A stretch of 64,000 nucleotides of DNA from Glaciecola sp964621345 (GTDB taxonomy: Bacteria; Pseudomonadota; Gammaproteobacteria; Enterobacterales; Alteromonadaceae): assembly GCA_964621345.1 (NCBI GenBank), contig CAZUON010000006.1, forward strand, positions 40,587 through 104,586, written 5' to 3'. The position numbers and the translations under genes are program-made. Positions 7,957 to 16,857 of this stretch are shown here, piece after piece. The number at the start of each line of letters is the position of its first letter. Position 1 is the first letter of the stretch. Under the pieces are notes generated by a model. The model saw only the letters and a list, made by a program, of their open reading frames with translations. It was not told where the DNA came from and ran no database searches.

Positions 7957-9054
7957 CTATTCCAGAAAACTGCCCGTTTCAGTCGGGGTGAAAAAGGGAA
8001 TAGAGTACCAATAATATCGTAGACGTTTTTCAATACTCGGGGCGGTGCAATTGATACGCACGCGCCCCGCTTTAAAGCTATGCTCGAGTGCGATGCTGAC
8101 TTTGATATTTCCTTCTGTATTGCCTAAATTAGGAATTATACGCTCACCCTTAAAATAACAAGCTAGCTCTGATGTTTGAATATCGGGTTTGTTGGCGGCT
8201 ATTTCGAAGGTGATTTCGTTCAGGCTAGAGCCGAATTCTCTTAAGTTATTTGATGGCGTTCTGCTAACAACAGGCATTGCGATGGCTGCCATTTTGGTTT
8301 TTAGAGTAGTGAGATTTGCATACACTCCTGCGGCTGGAAAACGCGGAAGCGGATCGCCTGCACCTTCTGCGCTGAAATTGATATCACTGACCACGCCAGA
8401 TTGCTGACCAAAGCCAATAAAACCTGCTTGGTTGATTGCCTTTTCGAGTGTTGGATTAAACTCACCATAAGGATAAGCTAGCCACTTGCGGCTGTAACCC
8501 AAGCGGCTTGTTAGCATATCTTCTGCCGCTAATATGTTATTCATAACGCGGTCAAGCCAAGCTTGCTCGCTTTCATGTTGTTCTCGCACCAATAAATGTG
8601 GGTGTCCTAAGGTGTGATTGGCAAAGTCGGCTAAGGGCTGCATTTGCTTTACTTCGTCCCATGTGAGGTGATTGGTAAGGCTGCCTATGCTGTCGGGGTT
8701 AATAAATACGGTATAAGGGAAGTCATACTCACTTAAAATAGGGTGAGCGTTCTCTAAAATATTACGATAGCCATCGTCAAAGGTAATGGCGATAGCATTT
8801 TCTGGTAGAGGTTTATTTTGCCTAATGGCATCAAGCCCAGCTTGTAAGCTCATTACACTATGATGCTCACTTAAATACTGCATGTGCTCTTTAAATTTCG
8901 CAGGCGATACCGATGTGACCGCAGGTGTATTGTTATCAACATGATGATATTGTAAAACCACAAGCTGCGGTGGCAGTTGAGCGCTAGCAAAGGCATAATG
9001 CCCCATGCATAAAAATACGAAAGCACTCATGCCGCGAATGATAAATTTGTTCAT
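7957..9054 (-). CDS. Secreted polysaccharide deacetylase family protein
   Basis: NodB-type (carbohydrate esterase 4) domain behind a signal peptide. TFDDGY at residues 91-96 supplies the catalytic base and a metal aspartate; H147 and H151/H153 in NHTLGHPHL are the metal histidines; AYPYGEFN is the following conserved motif. A C-terminal part of about 120 residues (270-365) is beta-rich and of unknown role. Enzymes of this type remove acetyl groups from N-acetylglucosamine polymers such as poly-N-acetylglucosamine, chitin or peptidoglycan. It stands alone between convergent and divergent neighbours, 18 bp after the S10 gene end. Confidence 0.88.
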   Translation of the reverse strand: MNKFIIRGMSAFVFLCMGHYAFASAQLPPQLVVLQYHHVDNNTPAVTSVSPAKFKEHMQYLSEHHSVMSLQAGLDAIRQNKPLPENAIAITFDDGYRNILENAHPILSEYDFPYTVFINPDSIGSLTNHLTWDEVKQMQPLADFANHTLGHPHLLVREQHESEQAWLDRVMNNILAAEDMLTSRLGYSRKWLAYPYGEFNPTLEKAINQAGFIGFGQQSGVVSDINFSAEGAGDPLPRFPAAGVYANLTTLKTKMAAIAMPVVSRTPSNNLREFGSSLNEITFEIAANKPDIQTSELACYFKGERIIPNLGNTEGNIKVSIALEHSFKAGRVRINCTAPSIEKRLRYYWYSIPFFTPTETGSFLE

Positions 9055-9085
9055 GTTTACTCCTAAAAACGACTAGTCCTGATTT

Positions 9086-10525
9086 ATGCAATCTGAACTG
9101 CAAACACAAAATAAGCAAAACACTGAGTATAAGAGTTCCCATACGACGCTGTTAGGCATCGCTGTTCCCCTTATTTTAGCGAATATTACCACACCACTAC
9201 TCGGTTTGGTGGATACCGCTATTTTAGGACGCATGGACGGACTGCATTACTTAGCAGGGGCTGCCATAGGCTCGCTTATTCTTACGCAGCTGTACTGGGT
9301 CTGCGGTTTCATAAAAATGTCGATGACAGGTTTAAGCGCACAAAGCCGTGCAAATAGTGCCCAAGCACAGTGTCAAACCTTGGTTCAAGGAGCGGTGCTT
9401 GCCCTTCTTTTAGCCGCTTTAATTTTAATATTGCAAAGCCCTTTCTTAAATGCCGGATTATGGTTTGCCCAAGCTGAAACTCAAGTAGTACAAAGTACCG
9501 AGGCTTATTTTTATGTTCGGGTATGGGGCGCACCCGCGGCATTAGTAAATTTGGCGATTATTGGTTGGCTGATTGGCCAGCAAAAAGGCCGCTTGATCTT
9601 ATTGCTTCAGGTCTTGGTGAATCTCATTAATATTGGCGCAAGCTTGGGCTTTGTATTTTTATTAGATATGGGCGTACAAGGAGTCGCAGCAGGCACCGTG
9701 GTAGCTGAATATACTATGTTGTGTATATCGCTATATTGGATAAACAAACGCTATGTGTCGCTTCAGCTTAATCGCGCATGGTTTAGTTTCAAGGCATTAA
9801 AGTCTTTACTGTCGTTAAATTCGAACATGCTTATTCGTAATTTAGCCTTGCAGTTTACCCTTGCCTTTGTGACTTTAAAGGGGGCGCAGTATGGTACGCA
9901 AGCTGCTGCGATAAATGCGATTTTAATGCAGTTTTTTGCGTTAATTGCTTTAGGTCTAGATGGCATTGCCAATGCGGTCGAAGCCTTGGTTGGTGAGGTA
10001 AAAGGGAAGCAAGATAGCGCTCATGCTGCCGCTCAAGCCGATAAAAATAATTCGCCTCACAACAACGCACATGATGACATAGTATCAATTCAAAAAAGCC
10101 AGCTTCGCTCTCAGGTTAATCTCGGTATGTTTTGGTCGGGCATGGTTGCATTGCTTTATGCGCTTATTTTTTACTTGGGAGCGCAATTTATAATATCACT
10201 GCTTACGAATCAGAGTGTGCTGGTGAGCGCTACTATGGATTACTTTTGGCTAATTGTGCTCCTCCCACTAATTGCTCACTGGTGCTTTTTGTTTGACGGG
10301 GTGTATGTGGGTTTAACCCAAGGACATGTGATGCGCAACAACATGCTGGTCAGTGCTTTTTGTGTGTTTTTGCCTAGTTACTTTGTACTTAAATGCTTAC
10401 TTCCTGATTTAGGAAATGAAGCATTATGGATAGCGATGCTGTTATTTTTAGCATCAAGAGGTTTCGGTCTTGGGGGGCACTTTTATTATAGTGTTGTGAG
10501 ACTTAGCACGACAAATTTGAAGTAA
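9086..10525 (+). CDS. dinF: MATE family efflux transporter, DinF subfamily
   Basis: Multidrug/sodium or proton antiporter of the inner membrane with about twelve helices over 479 residues. The N-terminal part has the DinF-like LLGIAVPLILANITTPLLGL and DTAILGRM. A hydrophilic insert of about 40 residues (near 310-350, rich in Asn, His and Gln) separates the two six-helix halves and is longer than I would expect. It is divergent from the deacetylase with 31 bp between start codons, so their promoters must overlap coding DNA. Confidence 0.88.
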   Translation: MQSELQTQNKQNTEYKSSHTTLLGIAVPLILANITTPLLGLVDTAILGRMDGLHYLAGAAIGSLILTQLYWVCGFIKMSMTGLSAQSRANSAQAQCQTLVQGAVLALLLAALILILQSPFLNAGLWFAQAETQVVQSTEAYFYVRVWGAPAALVNLAIIGWLIGQQKGRLILLLQVLVNLINIGASLGFVFLLDMGVQGVAAGTVVAEYTMLCISLYWINKRYVSLQLNRAWFSFKALKSLLSLNSNMLIRNLALQFTLAFVTLKGAQYGTQAAAINAILMQFFALIALGLDGIANAVEALVGEVKGKQDSAHAAAQADKNNSPHNNAHDDIVSIQKSQLRSQVNLGMFWSGMVALLYALIFYLGAQFIISLLTNQSVLVSATMDYFWLIVLLPLIAHWCFLFDGVYVGLTQGHVMRNNMLVSAFCVFLPSYFVLKCLLPDLGNEALWIAMLLFLASRGFGLGGHFYYSVVRLSTTNLK

Positions 10526-10561
10526 CATGATTGCGCATAGAGTTTGTAATAAGAGAGGCGT

Positions 10562-10580
10562 GAGGGCGAAAGTCGCCCTC
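10562..10580. terminator. Hairpin between dinF and nfuA
   Basis: Perfect 8-bp inverted repeat GAGGGCGA-AAG-TCGCCCTC between two convergent genes. Neither side has an immediate run of T, so it is at best a weak or factor-assisted terminator. Confidence 0.4.
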
Positions 10581-10604
10581 GGTATTATCTAGCGAAGCAA
10601 AGAG

Positions 10605-11183
10605 TTAGTAGTATGAGTGTTCACCCGCTTCGTGCTCAGTAGCATCTTTAACACCTTTAATTTCGCCGGCGAACTGCTCTAGCAATTGCTTTTCAATGCC
10701 ATCTTTTAAGGTCACATCCACCATTGAGCAACCATTACATCCTCCACCAAACTGAAGTATCGCGTTTCCGTCTTCGGTAACTTCTACTAACATTACGTTG
10801 CCGCCGTGGCTAGCAAGTTGCGGATTGATTTCTGACTCAATCATATAATTAATACGATCAATAAGGGGAGCGTCGTCGGCAATTTTCTTGGCTTTTGCAT
10901 TTGGCGCTTTCAGCGTTAGTTGTGAGCCCATTTGGTCGGTGACAAAATCAATTTCGGCTTCTTCTAAATAAGGGCCGCTCTCGGCATCAATAACCGCGTC
11001 AAATCCTTTAAAGTTCAAACGGATATCGGTGTCTTCTACCGCTTCTGGTGGGCAATAAGATACCCCGCATTCAGCTTTTGATGTGCCCGGATTGACCACG
11101 AATACACGGATGTTGGTGCCTTCAGTTTGTTGCGAAAGAAGCTTGCCAAAATGCTCTTGAGCTTGTTCAGAAATAGTTACCAT
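10605..11183 (-). CDS. nfuA: Iron-sulfur cluster carrier NfuA
   Basis: A-type-like N-terminal domain (residues 1-95) fused to a C-terminal Nfu domain with the cluster-binding C149-x2-C152 in GGGCNGC. NfuA dimers carry a 4Fe-4S cluster to client proteins, especially under oxidative stress or iron shortage. The 192-residue length matches the E. coli type. Start chosen at 11183, where AGGAG lies 7 nt upstream and the protein begins MVTISEQAQ; a longer open frame upstream is not coding-like. Confidence 0.95.
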   Translation of the reverse strand: MVTISEQAQEHFGKLLSQQTEGTNIRVFVVNPGTSKAECGVSYCPPEAVEDTDIRLNFKGFDAVIDAESGPYLEEAEIDFVTDQMGSQLTLKAPNAKAKKIADDAPLIDRINYMIESEINPQLASHGGNVMLVEVTEDGNAILQFGGGCNGCSMVDVTLKDGIEKQLLEQFAGEIKGVKDATEHEAGEHSYY

Positions 11184-11382
11184 ATAAACTCCTACTATCT
11201 TTAATACGTGTATGATAGCAAAGATTACCTGAGTAAAACACTCAAGTATTAAAGCTTTTTGATATTTATCATAAAAAATTATGGCTAAATACACAGGATT
11301 TTGGGTATGCATTATACTTTTTGGCCAATTTAGGTCACACTTTAACTGTAAGTTACACATCGATAACAACAAAGAGTAACGT

Positions 11383-13980
11383 ATGAAAAATTACCAAAAC
11401 CTCCTATCGTCATGGTTAATGGCGACAAAATTTATGCTTGCTACAACATTCGCCATTCTGCTTAGCTTTAACGCCGCTGCTGTAGAGGATGACCTTGAGT
11501 ATTTACCGGCTAATCAAAACTACGACAGTAGCATTCCTAAGCCCTCCGACGTTCTGGGTTACCCAGTAGGCACTTGGCATGTTCGTCACGACCAAATCGT
11601 CAATTATATGTATGCATTGGCAGAGGCCTCAGACCGCGTAAGCTTAAAAGTAACAGGTTATACGCACGAGCAACGACCTTTGTTGTTAATGACAATTACC
11701 GCGCCTGATAATAAAGGCGATGTTGAGCAGATGCGTGAAGCGCATTTAGCGAGGCTAAGTAAAGGCGAAGCAGCCGACGCAAATGATCCTTTGTTTATTT
11801 ATATGGGTTATAGCGTGCACGGAAATGAGCCCTCTGGTGCTAATGCCGCATTGTTAGTTGCCTATCATTTAGCGGCTTCCCAAAGCGACGAAGTCACCAA
11901 CATGTTAGCAGAAAACGTGGTACTGCTTGATCCAGTATTAAATCCTGATGGTTTGTCGCGTTTTGCGCAGTGGGCAAACATGCATAAAGGTTATAATTTG
12001 GTGACAGACCCTGCTCACCGCGAACATCGAGAACATTGGCCGTCGGGCAGAACGAATCATTATTGGTTTGATTTAAACCGAGACTGGTTATTGTTGACTC
12101 ACCCAGAGTCTAAGGCGCGCATCCATCAGTTTCACCAGTGGCGCCCGCATATTCTCACCGATTTCCATGAAATGGGCACCAACAGCACCTTCTTCTTCCA
12201 ACCCGGCGTTCCCTCACGTAAAAACCCGTGGACACCCAACACCAACGTCACACTGACCGGTGCATTGGGCAAATTTCACGCTCAAGCGCTTGATGACAAT
12301 AAAGAATTATATTTTACCGAAGAATCTTTTGATGATTTTTATTATGGAAAGGGCTCAACTTACCCTGATGCGCACGGCAGTATCGGTATTCTGTTTGAGC
12401 AAGCGAGTAGTCGAGGACACGCACAAGAGTCAATTAACGGCCTAGTAGAGTTCCCTCGTACCATTCAAAATCAAGTGACTACCTCGCTATCTACATTTAA
12501 AGGTGCCATGGCCAATAAAGCCGCCATTGCCGCTTATCAAGCCCAATTTTACAAGGACACCCAAAAACTTATCGACGATGATGATCTTCATGGTTATGTA
12601 ATTAATGGCACAAACGATTATGCCCGCTTTGAGCGTATGTTAGCTATTTTACAAGCTCATCAGATTCGCTTCTCACCATTGTCGAGTGATTTGACTTTAT
12701 TTGATGAAAAATACAGTGCAGAAAACAGCATCTACATCCCTTTGGATCAAGCTCAGTATCGTCTTATCCGATCATTGTTTAGTGAGCGCACGAGTTTTGT
12801 AGATAATACCTTTTATGACGTATCAAACTGGAACATTGGCTTAGCATTCAACTTGCCTTATCAGGCGGTGAAGCAGTCAGACCGTCGTAAAATTAAACTT
12901 TCAGATAATGCCTACGTTGAACAAAGTATCGATAATAACGCAGAGCTTGATGAAAACGCGTACGCTTACGTGTTTGAGTGGCACAACTCAAAAGCTCCCG
13001 CCATGCTTCAACAATTGCTCGAAGATGGTGTGCAAGTGCGCGTCGCTGGCGACGGCTTCACCGCCAAAATCAAAAGCGGGGACACCCAAACATTTTCAGC
13101 TGGCAGCATAATGATTGCGACAGGATTAAAACAACCTGAAAACCTTTTAGATTTGCTGAAGCAGGCGCAAAGCGACTTTGGTATTGCAGTCCACAACATC
13201 AGTTCAGGGCTGACCCCAACTGGTATTGATTTTGGTAGTCGTCAGTTTGCTCCGGTTGACAAGCCAGATGTGTTATTAGTTGGCGGGATTGGCACTAACC
13301 AGTATGAAGTCGGCGAGATTTGGCATTACTTAGACACTCGTGTGGGTGTCCCAGCAACCTTAGTTGATTTGGTGAACCTTGGAAGCCTGGATTTATCACG
13401 TTACAGCCACATTATATTTGCTTCTGGGCGCTATAATTCAGTTAGCCAAAAAGCGACAAGTGCGCTAGCGAACTGGGTAAAAAGCGGTGGTGTGTTAATT
13501 GGACAAAAATCCGCTACAGCATGGTTTGCAAAGCAAGGTTGGATAGATAACGAAGTGTTATCGGATGAAACGGTAGATGCGAGTTTTCCTACCGAGGGAC
13601 TGGAATATAAAGACCGACAGGCACTAGCATCGAAAAAGCGTATTGCGGGTGCAAGTTTTATGACAAACATCGATTTGTCGCATCCATTATTTTTTGGGTA
13701 TGAGCGCGCACAATTACCGATGTTTAAGACCAGTAATTTTGTGCTGAAATCGGTAGATGACCCATTTGTCGAAATTGCAAATTACGTCGATAAACCTCTG
13801 GCTGCCGGTTATGCGTCAGATGAAATGGCATCACTCGTGAGTAATAGCACAGCAGTTGTGGTTAAGCCCATCTCCCGTGGTGCGGTGATTGCATTTGTGG
13901 ACAATATTCACTTTCGTGGTTACTGGGACGGGACCAACAAGCTCATGGCTAACGCGATTTACATGTCGCCTCTGCTATAA
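11383..13980 (+). CDS. Secreted M14-family zinc carboxypeptidase, large form
   Basis: An 865-residue exported protein. After a signal peptide (ATTFAILLSFNAAA) comes the M14 domain with zinc ligands H146 and E149 in HGNEPSG; LNPDG, FDLNRDW and TDFHEMG follow, matching the family. The rest (about 400-865) is a long C-terminal extension including a glutamine-amidotransferase-like region (DVLLVGGIGTNQYEVGEIW). Three copies of the dispersed motif lie in the gene (12228, 12553, 13077), encoding WTPN, KDTQ and GDTQ. Likely role: degrading external proteins or peptides. Confidence 0.9.
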   Translation: MKNYQNLLSSWLMATKFMLATTFAILLSFNAAAVEDDLEYLPANQNYDSSIPKPSDVLGYPVGTWHVRHDQIVNYMYALAEASDRVSLKVTGYTHEQRPLLLMTITAPDNKGDVEQMREAHLARLSKGEAADANDPLFIYMGYSVHGNEPSGANAALLVAYHLAASQSDEVTNMLAENVVLLDPVLNPDGLSRFAQWANMHKGYNLVTDPAHREHREHWPSGRTNHYWFDLNRDWLLLTHPESKARIHQFHQWRPHILTDFHEMGTNSTFFFQPGVPSRKNPWTPNTNVTLTGALGKFHAQALDDNKELYFTEESFDDFYYGKGSTYPDAHGSIGILFEQASSRGHAQESINGLVEFPRTIQNQVTTSLSTFKGAMANKAAIAAYQAQFYKDTQKLIDDDDLHGYVINGTNDYARFERMLAILQAHQIRFSPLSSDLTLFDEKYSAENSIYIPLDQAQYRLIRSLFSERTSFVDNTFYDVSNWNIGLAFNLPYQAVKQSDRRKIKLSDNAYVEQSIDNNAELDENAYAYVFEWHNSKAPAMLQQLLEDGVQVRVAGDGFTAKIKSGDTQTFSAGSIMIATGLKQPENLLDLLKQAQSDFGIAVHNISSGLTPTGIDFGSRQFAPVDKPDVLLVGGIGTNQYEVGEIWHYLDTRVGVPATLVDLVNLGSLDLSRYSHIIFASGRYNSVSQKATSALANWVKSGGVLIGQKSATAWFAKQGWIDNEVLSDETVDASFPTEGLEYKDRQALASKKRIAGASFMTNIDLSHPLFFGYERAQLPMFKTSNFVLKSVDDPFVEIANYVDKPLAAGYASDEMASLVSNSTAVVVKPISRGAVIAFVDNIHFRGYWDGTNKLMANAIYMSPLL
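12228..12240 (-). repeat. Dispersed motif copy in M14 gene
   Basis: GTGGACACCCAAC; exact 10-bp core, degenerate next to it. Lies near the M14 active-site domain, encoding W-T-P-N. Confidence 0.5.
12553..12566 (-). repeat. Dispersed motif copy in M14 gene
   Basis: AAGGACACCCAAAA; exact 10-bp core, encoding K-D-T-Q-K. Confidence 0.5.
13077..13091 (-). repeat. Dispersed motif copy in M14 gene
   Basis: CGGGGACACCCAAAC, full match, encoding S-G-D-T-Q-T in the C-terminal extension of the M14 peptidase. Confidence 0.8.
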
Positions 13981-13995
13981 CAGTATGGCGTTACT

Positions 13996-14733
13996 TCATA
14001 GCGGCGCCTTATATTCGTGGGTCGGTGGTGTGATGGCCATCGACCAAACTGATATCGTGATATCAGGATAAGCATCGACAATAGTTTTACATGCGCTATT
14101 GACCGTGGCGCCGGTGGTAATTACATCGTCAATTAGCGCGATATGCTCGAACTTACATGCTTTTGTAATTGCAAAGGCACCCTCAATGTTGTGCAAACGC
14201 GCCTCTCTATCTAAGCTACTTTGCGCTTTAGTATGGCGCTTGCGCGATAGTCCCTCATACATAGGTATATGGCTTATCTGGCTGATACTTTGAGCTAAAA
14301 GCCGAGCTTGATTATAACCTCGATTGGCATACCTCCACATCGACAGCGGCAATGGCACAATTGCGTCGGGTAGCTCTCCTAACTGCGCTATACGCGGATA
14401 CACGCTTCTCATAAAAAAATGTGCAAGTACTTGAGCGGCAATGGGCTGGTTGGCAAACTTCAAACGATTGATCAAAGGCTTTAATATTCCTCTATACTCG
14501 CCTATAGCATACAAATGCTGATAATATGGCATGACCAAATGCTGCGCGATATTCGGGTTTTGCAACAAATCAAAGCCCGGCACAGGAAAGTGCGGTAATA
14601 CGGTATCTCGCCCACAAATATCGCATACGACTTTTGAGCTTGCTTGTCGGCAGATATAGCAGTTTTTATGGACTTGCAGGAGGGTACTTATTCGCTTTAA
14701 TAAATTGGGCTCTTCTATGGCACTCCTTCTCAT
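13996..14733 (-). CDS. comF: ComF family phosphoribosyltransferase-like protein
   Basis: The N-terminus has a four-cysteine zinc site (C25, C28, C37, C40), followed by a type I phosphoribosyltransferase fold with the PRPP motif LIDDVITTGATV near 203-214. ComF is required for DNA uptake in naturally competent bacteria, acting in the cytoplasm on incoming single strands; in E. coli the homologue GntX has a housekeeping role. ATG 14733 is preceded by AAGG and avoids an overlap with the divergent bioH; an upstream in-frame ATG would overlap it. The divergent comF-bioH arrangement is conserved in many gammaproteobacteria. Confidence 0.9.
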   Translation of the reverse strand: MRRSAIEEPNLLKRISTLLQVHKNCYICRQASSKVVCDICGRDTVLPHFPVPGFDLLQNPNIAQHLVMPYYQHLYAIGEYRGILKPLINRLKFANQPIAAQVLAHFFMRSVYPRIAQLGELPDAIVPLPLSMWRYANRGYNQARLLAQSISQISHIPMYEGLSRKRHTKAQSSLDREARLHNIEGAFAITKACKFEHIALIDDVITTGATVNSACKTIVDAYPDITISVWSMAITPPTHEYKAPL

Positions 14734-14763
14734 TTTGCTTACCTTTTTACCTTTGACATATAC

Positions 14764-15630
14764 ATGATCAAGCATATGCAAACAAACGATGATTTACAGC
14801 TGGACTGTGGTACAGAAAAAACAGATTCACAAACACCCCTAGTGGGTGAACAGGCCGACTTAACACTTGTGTTTTTGCATGGGTGGGGTATGAATGGTGC
14901 TATCTTCGGAAGTTTTTGTACCGATCTCAAGCGTCAGCTTGATACAGAGTCTACACAAAGGGTCGGTGTCCTCGTTCTAGATTTGCCAGGTTATGGAAAC
15001 AACCTCGATGCTCCTGTAATGACGAGTCGCTTAGACGAATTAGCACAAATGGTAGCGCCGCAACTGCCTACAAATAGCATAGTGCTTGGCTGGTCGTTAG
15101 GAGGTTTAGTGGCGCAGTGGCTTGCAAGTGAGCAATTGACCAATATGGTGGGCCTAATTACGATGTGCTCATCACCTAAGTTTGTCAAAGATGAGCAGTG
15201 GCATGGTATTGACGAACAAGTCTTAGAAAATTTTCAGCAACAACTAACCCAAGATAGCGCCCGCACGTTAAAACGTTTTTTGGCTATTCAAAATCTCGGT
15301 CAAGCTAATGCAAAAACAGAAATACAGCTCATGTTAAAGACCCTACAAACCAGAGCATTGGCAAACGCTTCAACCCTCAAATTAGGGTTGGGGACTCTTC
15401 AGCAAAGTGATTTAAGAGCTCGTATTAACGACATTCGTATACCGACTTTACGCATGTATGGGCGCTTAGACTCCTTGGTACCTCACAAAGCAATAGAGCC
15501 GATTTCTGCGCTACAAAAAGATGCCGAAACTGTGGTCTATCCTAAAGCCTCTCATGCTCCTTTTATGAGCCACCCTGATGCGGTTATTCGCGATATATTG
15601 GCATTCTTAGATAAATTTAAAAAAGATTAA
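14764..15630 (+). CDS. bioH: Pimeloyl-ACP methyl ester carboxylesterase BioH
   Basis: Alpha/beta hydrolase that removes the methyl group from pimeloyl-ACP methyl ester, closing the early part of biotin synthesis. Visible residues: oxyanion motif FLHGWGMN, nucleophile serine in GWSLGG, aspartate in YGRLDSLVP and histidine in SHAPFMSHP. Length 288 is somewhat longer than E. coli BioH because of an N-terminal extension of about 30 residues; ATG 14776 is an alternative start. The stop codon TAA forms the first bases of a sigma-28 promoter for the next gene. Confidence 0.9.
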   Translation: MIKHMQTNDDLQLDCGTEKTDSQTPLVGEQADLTLVFLHGWGMNGAIFGSFCTDLKRQLDTESTQRVGVLVLDLPGYGNNLDAPVMTSRLDELAQMVAPQLPTNSIVLGWSLGGLVAQWLASEQLTNMVGLITMCSSPKFVKDEQWHGIDEQVLENFQQQLTQDSARTLKRFLAIQNLGQANAKTEIQLMLKTLQTRALANASTLKLGLGTLQQSDLRARINDIRIPTLRMYGRLDSLVPHKAIEPISALQKDAETVVYPKASHAPFMSHPDAVIRDILAFLDKFKKD

Positions 15631-15654
15631 AGTTTGGGTGTCCCCGGCCGATAC
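15628..15654 (+). promoter_or_regulatory. Sigma-28 (FliA) promoter
   Basis: TAAAGTTT-N11-GCCGATAC matches the flagellar sigma-28 consensus TAAAGTTT-N11-GCCGATAA at 15 of 16 positions with the exact spacer. It lies at the end of bioH and points at the rod-like gene 36 bp downstream. The 11-bp spacer GGGTGTCCCCG is itself part of a dispersed motif copy. Confidence 0.85.
15633..15646 (+). repeat. Dispersed motif copy inside sigma-28 promoter
   Basis: TTTGGGTGTCCCCG, full match, covering the end of the -35 element and the whole spacer. Confidence 0.85.
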
Positions 15655-15673
15655 TTGTCATAGAAATAAATTT

Positions 15674-15687
15674 TTTGGGTGTCCTCG
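15674..15687 (+). repeat. Dispersed motif copy before a start codon
   Basis: TTTGGGTGTCCTCG, full match, 41 bp after the previous copy and ending 2 bp before ATG 15690. It occupies the ribosome-binding region of the rod-like gene. Confidence 0.85.
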
Positions 15688-15689
15688 AG

Positions 15690-15932
15690 ATGGCGATTGA
15701 TGTGTCGGCGGGTTTGAATGGTGCGTTTGCCTCTGGTGTACAGGGGTATCGTAATGCGTCTGAAGGTATGGCTCAGGCATCCTCTCAGTTTGCGCAGGCT
15801 AATCGTCAAGACATTGATGTAAATAATGCTGCGGTAACTATGCTGCAGTCTTCACTTCAGGCCCAAGCGTCAGCAGAGGTGATTCAGCGTAGTGACAGTA
15901 TGCTTGGTAGCATCATCGACGTGTTTGTTTGA
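15690..15932 (+). CDS. Miniature flagellar rod/hook-like protein
   Basis: An 80-residue protein. Its C-terminus (LQSSLQAQASAEVIQRSD, then SMLGSIIDV) closely resembles the last helix of FlgB/C/F/G/E-type axial proteins (consensus like YQANAKVIQTADEML), and its N-terminal 35 residues resemble the opposing N-terminal helix. The beta-rich domain normally between them is absent, so it would consist of the coiled D0 pair only. A sigma-28 promoter lies directly upstream, which independently ties it to motility. No good ribosome site is visible because a dispersed motif copy fills the position. Exact function unknown. Confidence 0.75.
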   Translation: MAIDVSAGLNGAFASGVQGYRNASEGMAQASSQFAQANRQDIDVNNAAVTMLQSSLQAQASAEVIQRSDSMLGSIIDVFV

Positions 15933-15992
15933 TGATGGGGTTAACGGATATGGGTTATGAATGTATGAGTGACATTAAATCGGTGTACGAAT

Positions 15993-16778
15993 ATGCTTAT
16001 CAATGATTCGGCATTACCTAAAGCGTCTTTGCCGAGCCCGACGCTGCCTAACCCTTCGCTAAATGATCCTCAGCTATCTAATTTTCCGCAACCGGTCTCA
16101 CGTGCAGATTTGCCGCGCCCTGAAGTTTCAGACAATATTGGGGTGGCACCTACAAATCCTGAACAAAGTAAACCTGTGCCAGAGGATGTGGTGTCCATTG
16201 GCAAGGAAAAAGACAAGCCCTCTACGTATGAGTCACTTGCCGACATAGCTAAAAAGCAAAAGGCAGATGATAAAAGTTTAGAAGAGCAAGAAAAGGCAGA
16301 TGCGGCCAAAATTCAAGAATTAAAAGATAGAGATCAAGAAGTACGCACACATGAACAAGCCCATGCTGCCGTAGGTGGTCAGTATGCAGGTGCACCCTCT
16401 TACGAGTTTGAAACTGGGCCAGACGGCAATCGTTATGCGGTTGGTGGTGAAGTATCCATTGATGTGAGTGAAGAAAAAGACCCGGAAGATACTGTATCTA
16501 AAATGCAGGTGGTTAGAGCAGCAGCCCTTGCACCGGCTGAGCCTTCTACTCAAGATTATAAAGTCGCTGCTGAAGCTGCGCAAAAAGAGCAAGCTGCTAG
16601 AGCTGATATTGCGAAAAAGTCAGCCACTGGGGGTGAGAGTAGCGCTAAAGATGCTTCAAGTAGCGATGCAAATAGTATCGAAGCAGAGCCTTTTAACATG
16701 CAAGCCAACATCATGGCTTTACGCCAGTATCAGCTCTCTTCCATGCCTGCTATGAAGGCATTCTCTGCCCAAGCTTAA
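15993..16778 (+). CDS. SprA-related putative metalloprotease (CJM1_0395-type)
   Basis: The central domain contains an HExxH-like zinc motif (HEQAH, near residue 120), followed by AAVGGQYAGAPSYEFETGPD and YAVGGEVSIDVS, the conserved core of the SprA-related family. The first 60 residues are proline-rich and the rest is Lys/Glu/Ala-rich, probably disordered or coiled. There is no signal peptide, so it is probably cytoplasmic or flagellum-associated. ATG 15993 is preferred; GTG 15969 is an alternative. Sixty bp after the rod-like gene and probably under the same sigma-28 promoter. Proteolytic activity is inferred from the motif only. Confidence 0.8.
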   Translation: MLINDSALPKASLPSPTLPNPSLNDPQLSNFPQPVSRADLPRPEVSDNIGVAPTNPEQSKPVPEDVVSIGKEKDKPSTYESLADIAKKQKADDKSLEEQEKADAAKIQELKDRDQEVRTHEQAHAAVGGQYAGAPSYEFETGPDGNRYAVGGEVSIDVSEEKDPEDTVSKMQVVRAAALAPAEPSTQDYKVAAEAAQKEQAARADIAKKSATGGESSAKDASSSDANSIEAEPFNMQANIMALRQYQLSSMPAMKAFSAQA

Positions 16779-16857
16779 ACGGCGCTCAAGTTATTGTTTT
16801 ACACTTCTAATAATAGGGAAGCTACAAGCCAACATCTGTTGACTCGCAGTAATTTAT

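Noticed and set aside
8598..8608. GTGGGTGTCCT in the polysaccharide deacetylase gene
   Set aside because: It encodes part of the conserved metal-site motif LGHPHL, so the sequence is explained by the protein, and the flanks do not match the motif.
13342..13353. GTGGGTGTCCCA and other one- or two-mismatch look-alikes (14963, 18838, 47992, 48534, 60198, 62936)
   Set aside because: They lack the full TTGGGTGTCC core; kept out of the copy count although some may be decayed copies.
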